Of a DNA stretch of 64,000 bases, positions 44,382 through 54,487 are shown one piece after another. Source of the DNA: CAYPFY01 sp964410105 (GTDB lineage Bacteria; Bacteroidota; Ignavibacteria; UBA10030; SZUA-254); assembly GCA_964410105.1 (NCBI GenBank), contig CAYPFY010000021.1:1-64000 (forward strand), written 5' to 3'. How positions within the stretch are numbered: position 1 is the first letter of the stretch; each line of letters begins with the position of its first letter. A model generated the notes under the pieces. That model ran no database searches and was not told the origin of the DNA. It saw only the letters and a list, made by a program, of their open reading frames with translations. The position numbers and the translations under genes were made by a program.

Positions 44382-47300
44382 CTACCGCAGGAGCGTCATT
44401 TTTCTTACCTGTACGAAATCCCTTTGCGGAGCGGCGGTCGACCTCGTTTCCAGACGGCAGAAGTAAATGCCGCTCGCTGCCGGGTTTCCGGAGTTATCGG
44501 TCGCATCCCACCGGAGAATCTTCAGTCCCGGACCCTGGACCTCCGCGGCGAGCGTCTTCACTTCCTGGCCGATCAGCGTAAACACCTTGACACTGACGAA
44601 CGCTTCCTCCGACAGCGAGTAGGATATCTGTGTCGTCGGATTGAAGGGATTGGGGTAATTCTGCTCGAGCGAGAATTTTTCCGGAACTTCTTGGCCAGAA
44701 ACGAGGATCAGCCGCATATCATCGGCCGGCCCGGAAATGACCGCCGAGCCGTTGAGGCCTAGGTCATAGCGGCGGGAGCCCGCGGAGAGAATTCCGGAAA
44801 AATCCGAGCGCCAGGAAACCTCAATCGGGTAGGCGACCCCCGATATTTTCACGGGGAACTGGGCATTCGCCCCTACCGGTTCCGTCATCCTGTCCGAAGA
44901 GTACCGCACATCGAATGTCCCGGCGGGCGGCGCCGGGGGGAGATTGAACCGCCGTATATCCCCGATATTCTCCGGGCGTTCGAGATAAAGATTTTGGGAC
45001 TTTCCCAGCGCATCCCGGACCGTAAGAGTTGCTGCCGCTCCGGGGCCAGATGCAATCCTGGGCTCTCCCGACGGTGATCCGGCCAGAATCAGTTTCCCGG
45101 ACTGGCTTGACTGCAGCCAGTATCCCCGAAATGGCTTGATGGAATCGGCCGCAAAATATGCGAGATCGAATCCGTATATGTTTCCGAGAATAATTCCGGG
45201 AGGGATGGTACTGAGCGACGCCGTCGCCACCGGGACGCTCACCGATCCGACAAGATTCCAGTCGGCAGTAAGATCGATGGTATCGCGGGTGACCGGGGTG
45301 CCGGCCACGGAGAAATTCTGCATCACCGGAGGAATCCTAAGCCAGTAACCTGGGCCCGGAACAAGCGAGTCGTAAGGGACAAATCCCCCGACGGCGCTGA
45401 AGGCGAGGGCGCGTGACGTGGCCTGCGGGAAGAGGACGGTCTTCCGGGGATCTGGCGCATTGGCCGGCACCGAAACGAGGTTCCAGCCGCTTTCGTAGAA
45501 AACCGGAAGATTGGGAGACCGGGTCACTATCATGGCAGAGTTCACCGAGCTGCTGGAGATTGTGACACTGTCCGTGAGTTTCATATCCGTGACATTGTTC
45601 AGATTGTCGGTCAATGTCACGGCGCCGAGAAACGAGGAGGCGAAAGAGCTCTTCGACCATTTCACCCTGAGCGGATAACCCGCGGATCCGGCCTGAATCG
45701 CGATCTTAAACGTATCGGCCTGTACGGAGGAAACCTGATCCCGAACATCTATCAGAGATCCGTTGCCGAAGCGGTTCGAACCCTGCGGATCCACAAACCG
45801 GCCGTCAAAAACAGTTGTGAGCGCCGGAGGAAGCTCGAACTCTCCTTCGGAAGAATCTGTCGATGTGGCCCCCGGGAATACCCCGGAAATGCCAGCCGTC
45901 GCGCCCAGATGGATCCCGAGAAACAGATTTCGCGTGGAAACTCCGGCGGAGTTGACGGTCAGAGGAATCCTGAGCGAGGCGATCAGGGGTACCGAGGTAA
46001 AGGTGGCCCGGATCGTATGGTTTGCCGTAACATTGCTGAAGGTATAGTTTGCCAGAGAGCCCAGACTAAGCCCATCCGCAATGACGCTGTCGACCCGATA
46101 GGTAGCCGACGGCGAAATCGTGAAAGACTGGCTCCCTCCGAACGTGACGTTCACGGTCCCTGAGGGACTGATCGTCCCGTTCGCGCCTGCTGTGGCTGTG
46201 ATCGTATAGCTATTGATCGCGAAAACTGCGCGGATCGTATGACTGGCGGTGACATTCGTGAACGTAAAGGATCCCACGGCCCCCTGGTTCGCTCCGTCGA
46301 CGATGAGACTGTCCATGTGATAACCGGTCGAGGGAGAGGCGGTGAAGGACTGACTTGCCCCGGCGCTCACCGTCACGGCCCCGGAGGGAGAGATGGTTCC
46401 GTTAGGACCGGCCGAAGCAGTGATCGTGAATTGATTGATGGCAAAGACGGCCCGGATCGTATGCGCCGCGGTCACATTCGTGAATGTGTACGACGCAAGA
46501 GAGCCCTGGTTAACGCCATCGACGACGAGGCTGTCGGTGTGATAATTTGCGTTGGGAGTTACGGTAAAACTCTGGTTCGAGCCGTGATTCACGGTCACAG
46601 CTCCGCTCGGAGAGATCGAGCCGTTCGGGCCGGCGGACGAGCTGATAACATACTGGTTGATTCTGAAAACCGCGCGAATCGTATGGTTCGCGACAACGTT
46701 CGTGAACGTAAAGGATCCCACGGCCCCCTGGTTCGCTCCGTCGACGATGAGACTGTCCATGTGATAACCGGTCGAGGGAGAGGCGGTGAAGGACTGACTT
46801 GCCCCGGCGCTCACCGTCACGGCCCCGGAGGGAGAGATGGTTCCGTTAGGACCGGCCGAAGCAGTGATCGTGAATTGATTGATGGCAAAGACGGCCCGGA
46901 TCGTATGCGCCGCGGTCACATTCGTGAATGTGTACGACGCAAGAGAGCCCTGGTTAACGCCATCGACGACGAGGCTGTCGGTGTGATAATTTGCGTTGGG
47001 AGTTACGGTAAAACTCTGGTTCGAGCCGTGATTCACGGTCACAGCTCCGCTCGGAGAGATCGAGCCGTTCGGGCCGGCGGACGAAGTGATAACATACTGA
47101 TTGATCCTGAAAACGGCGCGGATCGTGTGGGGAGCGGTCACATTGGTGAAAGTATACGATGACGGAGCCCCCTGGTTGACGCCGTCCACGATCACGCTAT
47201 CAACGTGGTAACCCGCGTCCGGGGTTATGGTAAAGGTCTGGTTGCCGCCCGAGGCAACGCTGACGGTCCCTGACGGGTTGATCATGCCGTTCAGGCCTGC

Positions 47301-48776
47301 CGAGGCGGTGATAAGAATGCCGTTGCCGAGTAGATTACGGAACACAGAGACATTATTCGAAGGCGACCCCGGGGTTCCCTCATTGGCCACAAAAAGTTCG
47401 GGTTGTCCGTCGCCATCGATGTCGCCCGCGACGATATTCCGGGCGCGCGCGTTGGCGCCAATATTGACGGTGGAGGCGAAGCTGACGGAACCGGGCGTGC
47501 TCTGGTTCTTGAGGAGGGAGATGTCGTCCCCGAGGCGGTTGACGACCGCGAGGTCGAGCTTTCCGTCGCCGTCCAGATCACAGACTGCGGCAAAGCGCGA
47601 ACCTGCGTCGGTCGGATAGTCGATCTTCGTCGAAAAGCTGATGGTCGAGCCGGAGCTCGTATTGCGCAGCACCGATGCGTTCGACGAGGATTCATTCGCC
47701 GTAACGAGATCGACCTTACCGTCGTCGTCGATATCCCCGGCGGCGATGCTGAAGGGATGGGTGCCTGTCGCAAAGTCTGATTTCGTGGCGAACGAGCTGG
47801 TCGTTATCGTCCCTCCCGTCGAGAGATTCCGGAGAACCGAAAGAGTATTGCTTCCCCAGTTTGCCGCGACAAGATCGGGCTTTCCGTCTCCGTTGATATC
47901 GGCGATGGTGACAAACGGGTCGGAGCCGGTCGTGAAATTCACACGCGTGGCGAAGGACGACGCGGTAAGGGTTCCCGGAGAACTCTGGTTCTGGTAAACC
48001 GAAATCGTGCCGGCGATGTCGTTCGCGACGGCGAGATCGGGTTTCCCGTCGGCATTGAGATCCTGGATGGCGACGTTGAAGGGCCCCGAACCGAGGTCGG
48101 TCGAAAGCACGACCTGAGCCGCGAAGGATATCGTGCTGCCCGTGCTCGTATTTCTCAGCACGGACACCGTGGAAGCATCGAAGTCGACCACGACGAGGTC
48201 GGGTTTCCCGTCGCCATCCAGGTCTCCGAAGGCCATACCGACAGGCCTCCTCCCCACGCGCACGATCAGGGGAGCCTCGACCGATCCGGAGTTGATCGAG
48301 CCGCTTGTGCTGATATTGCGGAAGACGGAGATGGTCGTATCGAACTGGTTGGAGACGACGAGGTCAGGTTTCCCATCGCCGTCGAAATCGCCGAGGAGCA
48401 CGTTGTAGGGATCGTGAGTCAGATAATCGACGTGCGCATCAAAACTCGACGCGTCGAGGACGTGGCGGCCAACGAAATTTACCACAAAGAGCGAGTCGCT
48501 GTACCCGGTGAGGCCTCCGGTCATAACCGAGATGGGCGCGAGACTGGCGCCGGCGGGGACCTTCACCGTGAGCGAGGTGGCGCTCGCGGCAGTTACGGTT
48601 GCCCGGACCGCCCCGAAGTAAACAAAATCGTTCGCAGCCGTGCTGCTGAATCCCGTGCCGGCGATCGTCACTGTCATTCCGACCGGGCCGATTGAAGGGG
48701 TGAAGCCGGTAATCGTCGGGGCCGCGGAGGCGCCGGCGCTGAATGTTAGGGCAAGAATCAACGATCGCATGCGCAT
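44382..48776 (-). CDS. Giant secreted FG-GAP / repeat protein with type IX sorting domain
   Basis: 1464 residues. A signal peptide (1-18, cleaved near ASA-AP) leads into an IPT/TIG domain (about 20-100). Residues 105-500 hold about eight FG-GAP/VCBS-type repeats with calcium-loop pattern DGDGKPDL (beta-propeller). Six tandem 74-residue repeats follow (about 505-955), each with AG.NG.ISPSG and HTIRAVF, of the bacterial repeat type found in listerial and other surface proteins. The final 90 residues are a type A sorting domain (QNYPNPFNPTT, ASGIYFCRLE, QVRKMTLLR). Two repeat pairs are identical at DNA level. Likely a surface or released adhesin; the ligand is unknown. Confidence 0.88.
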   Translation of the reverse strand: MRMRSLILALTFSAGASAAPTITGFTPSIGPVGMTVTIAGTGFSSTAANDFVYFGAVRATVTAASATSLTVKVPAGASLAPISVMTGGLTGYSDSLFVVNFVGRHVLDASSFDAHVDYLTHDPYNVLLGDFDGDGKPDLVVSNQFDTTISVFRNISTSGSINSGSVEAPLIVRVGRRPVGMAFGDLDGDGKPDLVVVDFDASTVSVLRNTSTGSTISFAAQVVLSTDLGSGPFNVAIQDLNADGKPDLAVANDIAGTISVYQNQSSPGTLTASSFATRVNFTTGSDPFVTIADINGDGKPDLVAANWGSNTLSVLRNLSTGGTITTSSFATKSDFATGTHPFSIAAGDIDDDGKVDLVTANESSSNASVLRNTSSGSTISFSTKIDYPTDAGSRFAAVCDLDGDGKLDLAVVNRLGDDISLLKNQSTPGSVSFASTVNIGANARARNIVAGDIDGDGQPELFVANEGTPGSPSNNVSVFRNLLGNGILITASAGLNGMINPSGTVSVASGGNQTFTITPDAGYHVDSVIVDGVNQGAPSSYTFTNVTAPHTIRAVFRINQYVITSSAGPNGSISPSGAVTVNHGSNQSFTVTPNANYHTDSLVVDGVNQGSLASYTFTNVTAAHTIRAVFAINQFTITASAGPNGTISPSGAVTVSAGASQSFTASPSTGYHMDSLIVDGANQGAVGSFTFTNVVANHTIRAVFRINQYVISSSAGPNGSISPSGAVTVNHGSNQSFTVTPNANYHTDSLVVDGVNQGSLASYTFTNVTAAHTIRAVFAINQFTITASAGPNGTISPSGAVTVSAGASQSFTASPSTGYHMDSLIVDGANQGAVGSFTFTNVTASHTIRAVFAINSYTITATAGANGTISPSGTVNVTFGGSQSFTISPSATYRVDSVIADGLSLGSLANYTFSNVTANHTIRATFTSVPLIASLRIPLTVNSAGVSTRNLFLGIHLGATAGISGVFPGATSTDSSEGEFELPPALTTVFDGRFVDPQGSNRFGNGSLIDVRDQVSSVQADTFKIAIQAGSAGYPLRVKWSKSSFASSFLGAVTLTDNLNNVTDMKLTDSVTISSSSVNSAMIVTRSPNLPVFYESGWNLVSVPANAPDPRKTVLFPQATSRALAFSAVGGFVPYDSLVPGPGYWLRIPPVMQNFSVAGTPVTRDTIDLTADWNLVGSVSVPVATASLSTIPPGIILGNIYGFDLAYFAADSIKPFRGYWLQSSQSGKLILAGSPSGEPRIASGPGAAATLTVRDALGKSQNLYLERPENIGDIRRFNLPPAPPAGTFDVRYSSDRMTEPVGANAQFPVKISGVAYPIEVSWRSDFSGILSAGSRRYDLGLNGSAVISGPADDMRLILVSGQEVPEKFSLEQNYPNPFNPTTQISYSLSEEAFVSVKVFTLIGQEVKTLAAEVQGPGLKILRWDATDNSGNPAASGIYFCRLETRSTAAPQRDFVQVRKMTLLR
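46255..46640 (-). repeat. Perfect 386-bp direct repeat, copy A
   Basis: Read against 46699-47084, every base is the same, with a period of 444 bp (148 codons, two 74-residue units). The DNA around it, coding for related but diverged repeats, differs at many positions, so this pair results from recent duplication or gene conversion. Confidence 0.9.
46699..47084 (-). repeat. Perfect 386-bp direct repeat, copy B
   Basis: Second copy of the 386-bp unit at 46255-46640. The match stops just after 47084, where GAGCTG in copy A is GAAGTG here. Slippage or recombination between the copies would keep the reading frame, because the period is a multiple of three. Confidence 0.9.
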
Positions 48777-48870
48777 AGTCGAAATGGTCTGGATGGAAAT
48801 GACCCCGGCCGAGACGTGAGCCGGGGGAAAAATTGACTTCTTACGGAAGGAACCATGGCCGATCCTGACA

Positions 48871-48892
48871 CTCCCCTCCCCGGGGGGGGGAG
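48871..48892. other. GC-rich hairpin
   Basis: A run of CTCCCCTCCC followed by C, nine G and AG can fold into a stem of about 9 bp with one G-U pair. It lies 94-116 nt upstream of the giant repeat gene and downstream of the efflux operon. No T-run follows, so a terminator role is uncertain. Confidence 0.35.
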
Positions 48893-48921
48893 GACCGGTT
48901 CTTCCAGTACACTTCGGAATT

Positions 48922-48946
48922 AAGGGATTTTAACCGAAAATTCCTT
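48922..48946 (-). terminator. Possible terminator hairpin after the RND operon
   Basis: AAGGGATTTT (48922-48931) and AAAATTCCTT (48937-48946) pair over 10 bp with one G-T wobble and a 5-nt loop. It lies about 80 nt beyond the stop of the efflux pump gene. There is no clean U-run, so the call is tentative. Confidence 0.35.
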
Positions 48947-49026
48947 GACCTGCATCACACCGGATTGATTTTCCCGTTTCCACGTTTCGGAGAGAGGTCT
49001 GCGAAATTCGCACGGCCAAGCGGCTT

Positions 49027-52000
49027 TTATTCTTTCCCCGAAGTGAAGCTGAGGAGGGCGGGGAGAATGAAGAGCGTAAGAATTGAGGAAAGGGAGAATC
49101 CCCCGATGACGGCGATAGCGAGGGGCTGTTGCATTTGCGCCCCTGCCCCGAGGCCGAGCGCTAGGGGAAGAAGCGTCAGGATGGCGGCAAGGGTTGTCAT
49201 GATGATGGGGCGCATCCTGACCGTTCCGGCTCGGAGGAGAGAGTCATGAGAGGAAAGACCCTGGCGCAGGGTTTCGCGATAGTAGTGAACGAAAAATATG
49301 CTGTTTTCGGCCACCGCCCCGACAATCAGGATCGTCCCCACGAAGCTCGAAATATTGAATGTGACGTGCGTGATCCAGAGGGCCAGAAAGACCCCGAACA
49401 GAGAGAGGAGCGTCACCAGGAAAACCGCGCCCATGATGAGGAACGATTCAAACTCTATGATGAGCACGATGCACACAAGGAGCGACGCCGCGGCAAGAAC
49501 CATGACGAGACCCCGGAAAGCTTCCTGCTGGGTCTCGAATGTCCCGCCGAATTGTATGGTAACCCCCTGGGGGAGCGCAAGGTTCTGTTTCAGCCTGAGG
49601 CGCACATCATCGATGGTGCTGCCGAGGTCTCTTCCCGAGATTCTGGCGGTGACGGCGACCATCTGCTTCAGATTCTCCCGTGAGATTTCCGACTGGCCAG
49701 GATCGACGCTCACGGAGGCGAGCGAGCCGAGGAGATAGGTCCCCCCGTTCGGCGAAAAAATCCTCAAAACTTTAAGCCGCTCGAGGTCGCTCCGGTACTG
49801 GGCCGGAAGCCGGACCCTCACTCCGACGAGCTTCTCGCCATGCTGGACATTGGTTGCAACGCTTCCGAGAATTTCGTTTTCTATCTGCTCCTTCACATCC
49901 TGGACCGTCAGACCTGCCCTTCCGATCGCCCGTTCGTCTGCGCGGACCACGTAGGCCGGGCCGCTGATGGTAATTCCGTTGAAAACATCGACCACCCCCG
50001 GAATGCTGTCGATGATGGCGGCGACTTTCCTGGCCGTTGACTCGATAAGGGGCTTCTGGTCGCCATAAACCTTGAGTTCGACGGGGGACGGGACGGTCGT
50101 CAGGTCGCCGATGAGATCCTGGACAGCTTCCCCGAACTCTATGCGAAGCGCGGGCTGGGTCGATTCGATCCGGGAGCGCAGTTCATCGATGACCTCATCG
50201 GCGGAGCGTGACCGGATTTTCTTCAGTTTTATAAGACAATCCCCCATGTTCGGTTCTGTGATGAAAAACCCCATCTGCGTCCCGGTCAGGCGCGAGTACG
50301 AGTCCACTTCCGGGATATCAGTGATAAGCTTCTCAACCCCGATGAGCATCCGGTGGGATTCAGCCAGAGAAGTCCCGGGCGGGGCGGCATAGTCGAGCAC
50401 AAATGCGCCTTCGTCCATTTCTGGCATGAAGCTGCTTCCGAGCCGGGCATAGACGAACCAGGACCCGAGCGCCAGCAAGAGGATGAGGGGAAGGACCAGC
50501 AGCCGTCGTGAGAGAAGTTTCCGCAGAATTTTCTCATAAAAGGAATGAATGCGGCCCGGCCCGTGAGCGTCCGACAGCCTGACAAAACCTTCCGGCGGGA
50601 CGATCCGGGAAGCCAGCAAGGGCGCCAGAAGCACGGAGAGGAGAAACGAGACGACGAGGGCGAGAACCATCGTCAGGGAGAGGGATTTGAAAAACGAACC
50701 GGTGACGCCGGACAGGAATGCGAAGGGAATATGAATCACGATCGTGGCGGCGCTCGACCCGATGATGGCCGGGAGCATTTCCTTCACCGACTCCTGGATG
50801 AAGCTCCTGGCGGTCGCCTGGCGGGCGTAGCGAAAGACATTTTCGATCACAACGATCGTATCGTCGATGATGAGGCCGATGGCGGCCGCGATACCGCCGA
50901 GCGTCATGATATTGAACGATTCCCTGACCGCGTAAAGGAGCAAAACGGTTATCGAAACGGTGAGGGGGAGAACGATGACGGCGACGAGGGTGACACGGAG
51001 GTTTTTGAGGAACACCAGGAGGATGATGACGGCAAGGATCACGCCTATCCCGATGCTGTCGCGCACCGAGCGGAATGATTCCAGAATCAGATCGGACTGG
51101 TCGTAGAAGTTTTTGATTACGACGCCAGGCGGCAGCGCGCTTTCGGCAATCGTGTTTTTTACATCCTGGGCGATCTGCACCGTGTTTCCGTTCGGTTGCT
51201 TGATGATGTTGATCAAAACCGCCTCCTGTCCGTCGCTCGCCACCCGGACGAGTTCATCCCGCTCGGAAGGCTGGACCGTAGCGACATCGTTCACCGTGAT
51301 CGGCGTGAGTCCCCGGGTCCCGATCGTGGAAGATTTTATCGCATCGACGGATGTATACATGTTATCGACGAGCGTCAGATAGAGGCGGTAGTTGGCGTCG
51401 ACGAGTCCGACGGCGCTCACGATATTTGCCTTCCGGAGCGCATCGGTGAGCTGGCGGATATCGAGCCCGTAGGAGGCCAGTTTCACGGGATCCGCCGTCA
51501 CGAGATATTCGCGGGTCTTTCCGCCGACGATTCTGATCTGGGAGATTCCGGGGATGCGGCTGAGGGCGGGACGGAGGGTATAGAGCGCGAAATCGCGCAG
51601 TTCGACGAGCGAAAACTTTTGAGAGGTGAGAGCGTAGCCGTCGATCGGGAAGAACGTCGCGTTCATCCTTTCAACCTGGATATCCGCCCCCGGGGGAAGC
51701 TGGTTGCGGATCGAAGAGATTTTTGCCTGGAGCAGTTGTTGAGCCAGGACGATATCGGTCCCCCATGAAAAATTGACCGAAATCTCCGCGGCTCCGCGCG
51801 CGGTGATGGAGCGGACGCGTCTCACGTCCGGGATCGAGTTGACTGCCTCTTCCAGGGGTTTGGTGAGAGTCACCATGACGCGCTCGGCCGGATCCTCTCC
51901 GTTCTCCGGGATGATCACGATGCGGGGGAAGGTGATATCGGGGAAAATCGAAATCGGCAGGTTCAGCGCTGCGGCGGCCCCGGCCAATCCGAGGACTGCA

Positions 52001-52053
52001 ACGGTGAAAATGATCGCCTTCGGGTGCCGTCCGGCGAACTCGGAGACATTCAC
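49027..52053 (-). CDS. RND-family efflux pump, inner-membrane transporter (HAE-like)
   Basis: 1008 residues from the GTG at 52053, which overlaps the adaptor stop as GTGA. The open frame continues upstream inside the adaptor gene, but those residues are not RND-like. The first helix follows HPKAIIFTVAVLGL, with FPDITFPRI after it; two sets of six helices flank large periplasmic loops. AIGLIIDDTIVVIENV in helix 4 carries the paired Asp of the proton relay seen in hydrophobe/drug-type (HAE) pumps rather than the metal (HME) pattern. It forms a tripartite pump with the adaptor and TolC-like channel encoded upstream. Substrate unknown. Confidence 0.92.
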   Translation of the reverse strand: MNVSEFAGRHPKAIIFTVAVLGLAGAAAALNLPISIFPDITFPRIVIIPENGEDPAERVMVTLTKPLEEAVNSIPDVRRVRSITARGAAEISVNFSWGTDIVLAQQLLQAKISSIRNQLPPGADIQVERMNATFFPIDGYALTSQKFSLVELRDFALYTLRPALSRIPGISQIRIVGGKTREYLVTADPVKLASYGLDIRQLTDALRKANIVSAVGLVDANYRLYLTLVDNMYTSVDAIKSSTIGTRGLTPITVNDVATVQPSERDELVRVASDGQEAVLINIIKQPNGNTVQIAQDVKNTIAESALPPGVVIKNFYDQSDLILESFRSVRDSIGIGVILAVIILLVFLKNLRVTLVAVIVLPLTVSITVLLLYAVRESFNIMTLGGIAAAIGLIIDDTIVVIENVFRYARQATARSFIQESVKEMLPAIIGSSAATIVIHIPFAFLSGVTGSFFKSLSLTMVLALVVSFLLSVLLAPLLASRIVPPEGFVRLSDAHGPGRIHSFYEKILRKLLSRRLLVLPLILLLALGSWFVYARLGSSFMPEMDEGAFVLDYAAPPGTSLAESHRMLIGVEKLITDIPEVDSYSRLTGTQMGFFITEPNMGDCLIKLKKIRSRSADEVIDELRSRIESTQPALRIEFGEAVQDLIGDLTTVPSPVELKVYGDQKPLIESTARKVAAIIDSIPGVVDVFNGITISGPAYVVRADERAIGRAGLTVQDVKEQIENEILGSVATNVQHGEKLVGVRVRLPAQYRSDLERLKVLRIFSPNGGTYLLGSLASVSVDPGQSEISRENLKQMVAVTARISGRDLGSTIDDVRLRLKQNLALPQGVTIQFGGTFETQQEAFRGLVMVLAAASLLVCIVLIIEFESFLIMGAVFLVTLLSLFGVFLALWITHVTFNISSFVGTILIVGAVAENSIFFVHYYRETLRQGLSSHDSLLRAGTVRMRPIIMTTLAAILTLLPLALGLGAGAQMQQPLAIAVIGGFSLSSILTLFILPALLSFTSGKE

Positions 52054-53024
52054 TTCACGATCCGGACTCTGGTGGAGTCGGGCATACCGTAGTGTCCCTG
52101 GGTGACGACGGCGAGGCCGGGTGAGATTTTCGGGGAGATAACCTCGCACAGCGAGTCATTTCTTGCCCCCACCTCGATTTCCACTCTCGTGGCGACGGAA
52201 TCCCTGCCGATCAGCATGAGCGAGGTCGTATTTGCTTCGTCGTCGTGGAGGAGTGCTCTCTTCGGGACGAGGAGCACATTTTCCCTTCTGGAGACCGTTA
52301 TCGACGCTTCCCCGAAGAGAGATCCCTCGAGATCCCGGCCGGGGTAGCGGAATGTCATCTGCACGCGGGCCGTCTGGTCATTCGGATTCACGCGTGGTTC
52401 CACCGTATGGACAATCGCTCGGTACAGCTTTTCCGGGCGGGCGGCGAACCGGATCGTGGCAGGGAGTCCGAGGCGGATTTTCCCCAGGGAGGCGGTCGGG
52501 ACATCGGCCACAAAAATGATCGATGTCGGATCGACGACCGAGGCGATCGCCTCCCCTTCAGAGACAACCTCCTGCTGTGATTTTGACTTTGTGGTCACGA
52601 CCCCATCGAACGGTGCGCGTATGATTGCCGTGCTGACGCCTCTCCGGGCAAGCTCGGCGGCTTTCTGGGCCTCCTCGCGCTGCTGGGGAGTTTTTGCCAT
52701 GCGGAGAAGCTCATCCGCGCCTTCCAGGGCTGCCTGGGCTTCTTTGGGGCGGACGCGGGCGACGGCCTCCCCTTTCCGGACCCGGTCTCCGTTGAAAAAG
52801 CCGAACTGGACCAGAACGCCGGTGATCGGCGAGCGGAGCTGTGATTCGGTACGCATGCTTGTCGAACCGGTGGCGGTGACGGTCTCTTCAATCTGCCCTT
52901 TCCGGATCTGAGCGGCGGTGACATCGACCCGCACCACCGCCGGGGTATCCGCGGCCTGTTCGACGCGGCATCCCGCAAGAAACGTGAAGGCGCAGGCAAT
53001 GAGGCTATTAGCGAGGCGGGTCAT
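52050..53024 (-). CDS. RND efflux periplasmic adaptor (membrane fusion) lipoprotein
   Basis: 324 residues from the ATG at 53024, 4 nt after the TolC-like stop. The start gives a lipoprotein signal (LANSLIACAFTFLAGC, lipobox LAGC), which the longer open frame would hide. A lipoyl-like hairpin domain (GVLVQFGFFNGDRVRKGEAVARV) is split by a short helical hairpin (about 90-130), followed by a beta-barrel domain (RAPFDGVVTTK..., IVDPTSIIFVADV). It links the inner-membrane pump to the outer-membrane channel. The helical hairpin is short, as in adaptors that rely on a longer channel. Confidence 0.9.
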   Translation of the reverse strand: MTRLANSLIACAFTFLAGCRVEQAADTPAVVRVDVTAAQIRKGQIEETVTATGSTSMRTESQLRSPITGVLVQFGFFNGDRVRKGEAVARVRPKEAQAALEGADELLRMAKTPQQREEAQKAAELARRGVSTAIIRAPFDGVVTTKSKSQQEVVSEGEAIASVVDPTSIIFVADVPTASLGKIRLGLPATIRFAARPEKLYRAIVHTVEPRVNPNDQTARVQMTFRYPGRDLEGSLFGEASITVSRRENVLLVPKRALLHDDEANTTSLMLIGRDSVATRVEIEVGARNDSLCEVISPKISPGLAVVTQGHYGMPDSTRVRIVK

Positions 53025-53028
53025 CCGG

Positions 53029-54288
53029 TCACCGGCGGCCGCTGAGTTTCGTAAGGGAGGCCAGATCGGACCGAAGCTGAAAAATGGAGCGCGCATAGTC
53101 GAGCTTCGCCTCCACGAGAAGTCTTTGAGCATCGAGAACCTCAAGGTTTGACCCGGAGCCGCCGGCAAAACGGCTCTTGGCCGAGAGATAATTCTGCTCG
53201 GCATCGGCTATGCTGCGGCTCAGGTTTGCCAGATTTCTCCGCGCGAGCTGAAGATCGCCGAGGCTGGCCCTCCACTCTGTCTCAAGCTCTCTCCGGAGAA
53301 GTTCGATCTGAGCCCGGATTTGTTCGCGTACAATTTCTTTCTGTTCGATGCGGTTCTGGACGGCCCCCCAAGTGAAAATCGGAAAATCTAGCGAGAGGAG
53401 TACTGAGTATCCAAAATCCTGATGAAACTCATCGGGCGTTACCCCGAGGGCGCCGGCATCGCCCTGAATGGAGAGCGTCGGGAGGCGTTCGGCCCCGGCG
53501 ATGGCCACGTCGTATGATGCGGCACGCTGCTCATCCAGGAGCAACCTGTAATCCGGATTGGATTCGACGGAAAACCCCGGAATATCGTTCGTATCGATGC
53601 CTGTGAGCTCCCGCGCATCATACATCGTTCCCGTGGGCGCGCCGAGCAGTGATGCGAGGCGCAGCTTCGACGTCTCCCATGCCTGTCTCGATTCATCGAG
53701 CAGCACAAGAGCGCTGTTAGCATCCACCTGGGCCTTCAGGACGTCGCTTGCGGAGGCCGTCCCGCCGAGGCGCAGCTGTCGGAGAAGTGAGATATAGTCA
53801 TTGAGCCGGGCAACATTCTCCGATCTTATGGCAAGCTCCTCCTGCTTGAGAAGGATGTCGTAACAGAGCGTTTTTGCTGCAAAAGCCAGTTCGATTTTCT
53901 TTTTCTCAAGACCGAGGGAGGCCTGTTCTCGCCCGTTGAACGATTGATCTGCGATCGCGCTGCGGAGGCCCCCGTCATAGAGCGGAAAGCTTGTCGACAA
54001 CTGGAGGCCATATTCGCCTCCATTGGTCACAAGCTCGTTATATCCGGGAACCGGGGTATGGAGATAGTGCGAATGAAGATTCAGCGCGGGGTAGCGGGAG
54101 GCGCGGGCCTCGCGGATGCGGGCTTCGCTTCTGCTGAGGTCGAGCTGGGAGATAGTCACCGAAAGATTCCGCGCAATCGCGGTGTCAATGGCCTCCTGGA
54201 CCGAAAGCGTATCGGCGCGTTGTGCGAAGCCCCCAGAAAACGAGAGAACGCAGGAAAACAGTGTCAGCGCGCTATGGCGGATCTTCAT
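53029..54288 (-). CDS. TolC-family outer-membrane efflux channel
   Basis: 419 residues with a signal peptide (1-21, cleaved near FAQ). Two outer-membrane-efflux repeats are visible, each with long helical stretches; LSVQEAIDTAIARNLSV at the start and RFAGGSGSNLEVLDAQRLLVEAKLDYARS near the end are typical. It heads the tolC-adaptor-pump operon; the three genes are separated by 4 nt or overlap. A perfect TATAAT element lies about 33 nt upstream. Confidence 0.9.
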   Translation of the reverse strand: MKIRHSALTLFSCVLSFSGGFAQRADTLSVQEAIDTAIARNLSVTISQLDLSRSEARIREARASRYPALNLHSHYLHTPVPGYNELVTNGGEYGLQLSTSFPLYDGGLRSAIADQSFNGREQASLGLEKKKIELAFAAKTLCYDILLKQEELAIRSENVARLNDYISLLRQLRLGGTASASDVLKAQVDANSALVLLDESRQAWETSKLRLASLLGAPTGTMYDARELTGIDTNDIPGFSVESNPDYRLLLDEQRAASYDVAIAGAERLPTLSIQGDAGALGVTPDEFHQDFGYSVLLSLDFPIFTWGAVQNRIEQKEIVREQIRAQIELLRRELETEWRASLGDLQLARRNLANLSRSIADAEQNYLSAKSRFAGGSGSNLEVLDAQRLLVEAKLDYARSIFQLRSDLASLTKLSGRR

Positions 54289-54320
54289 CTCACGTCTGGC
54301 GGCCGGGCATATTCTCCATC

Positions 54321-54349
54321 ATTATAGGAAAAAGCGGGCGGAAAAGCCA
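54321..54349 (-). promoter_or_regulatory. Possible promoter of the RND operon
   Basis: A perfect TATAAT (54321-54326, minus strand) lies 17 nt after a weak -35 (TGGCTT, 54344-54349). A transcript would have a short leader before the ATG at 54288. The weak -35 suggests either an activator or a false match. Confidence 0.4.
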
Positions 54350-54487
54350 TTCCGGATCAGCGTGGAGGGGATTCCCCGCGTTGGGAAGAGTTCAGGCATT
54401 CGGGATCGGACACCCTATTCACTTCGCTCCGGAACACCTCCCGGCCTGGGGCTGGGGTGAAAAGTGGGCAGCGGTGAGTCAGACTTT

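Noticed and set aside
46239..47162. Plus-strand 307-codon open frame across the surface-protein repeats
   Set aside because: It is antisense to a clearly coding repeat region; its protein repeats only because the DNA below it repeats, and it has no family resemblance.
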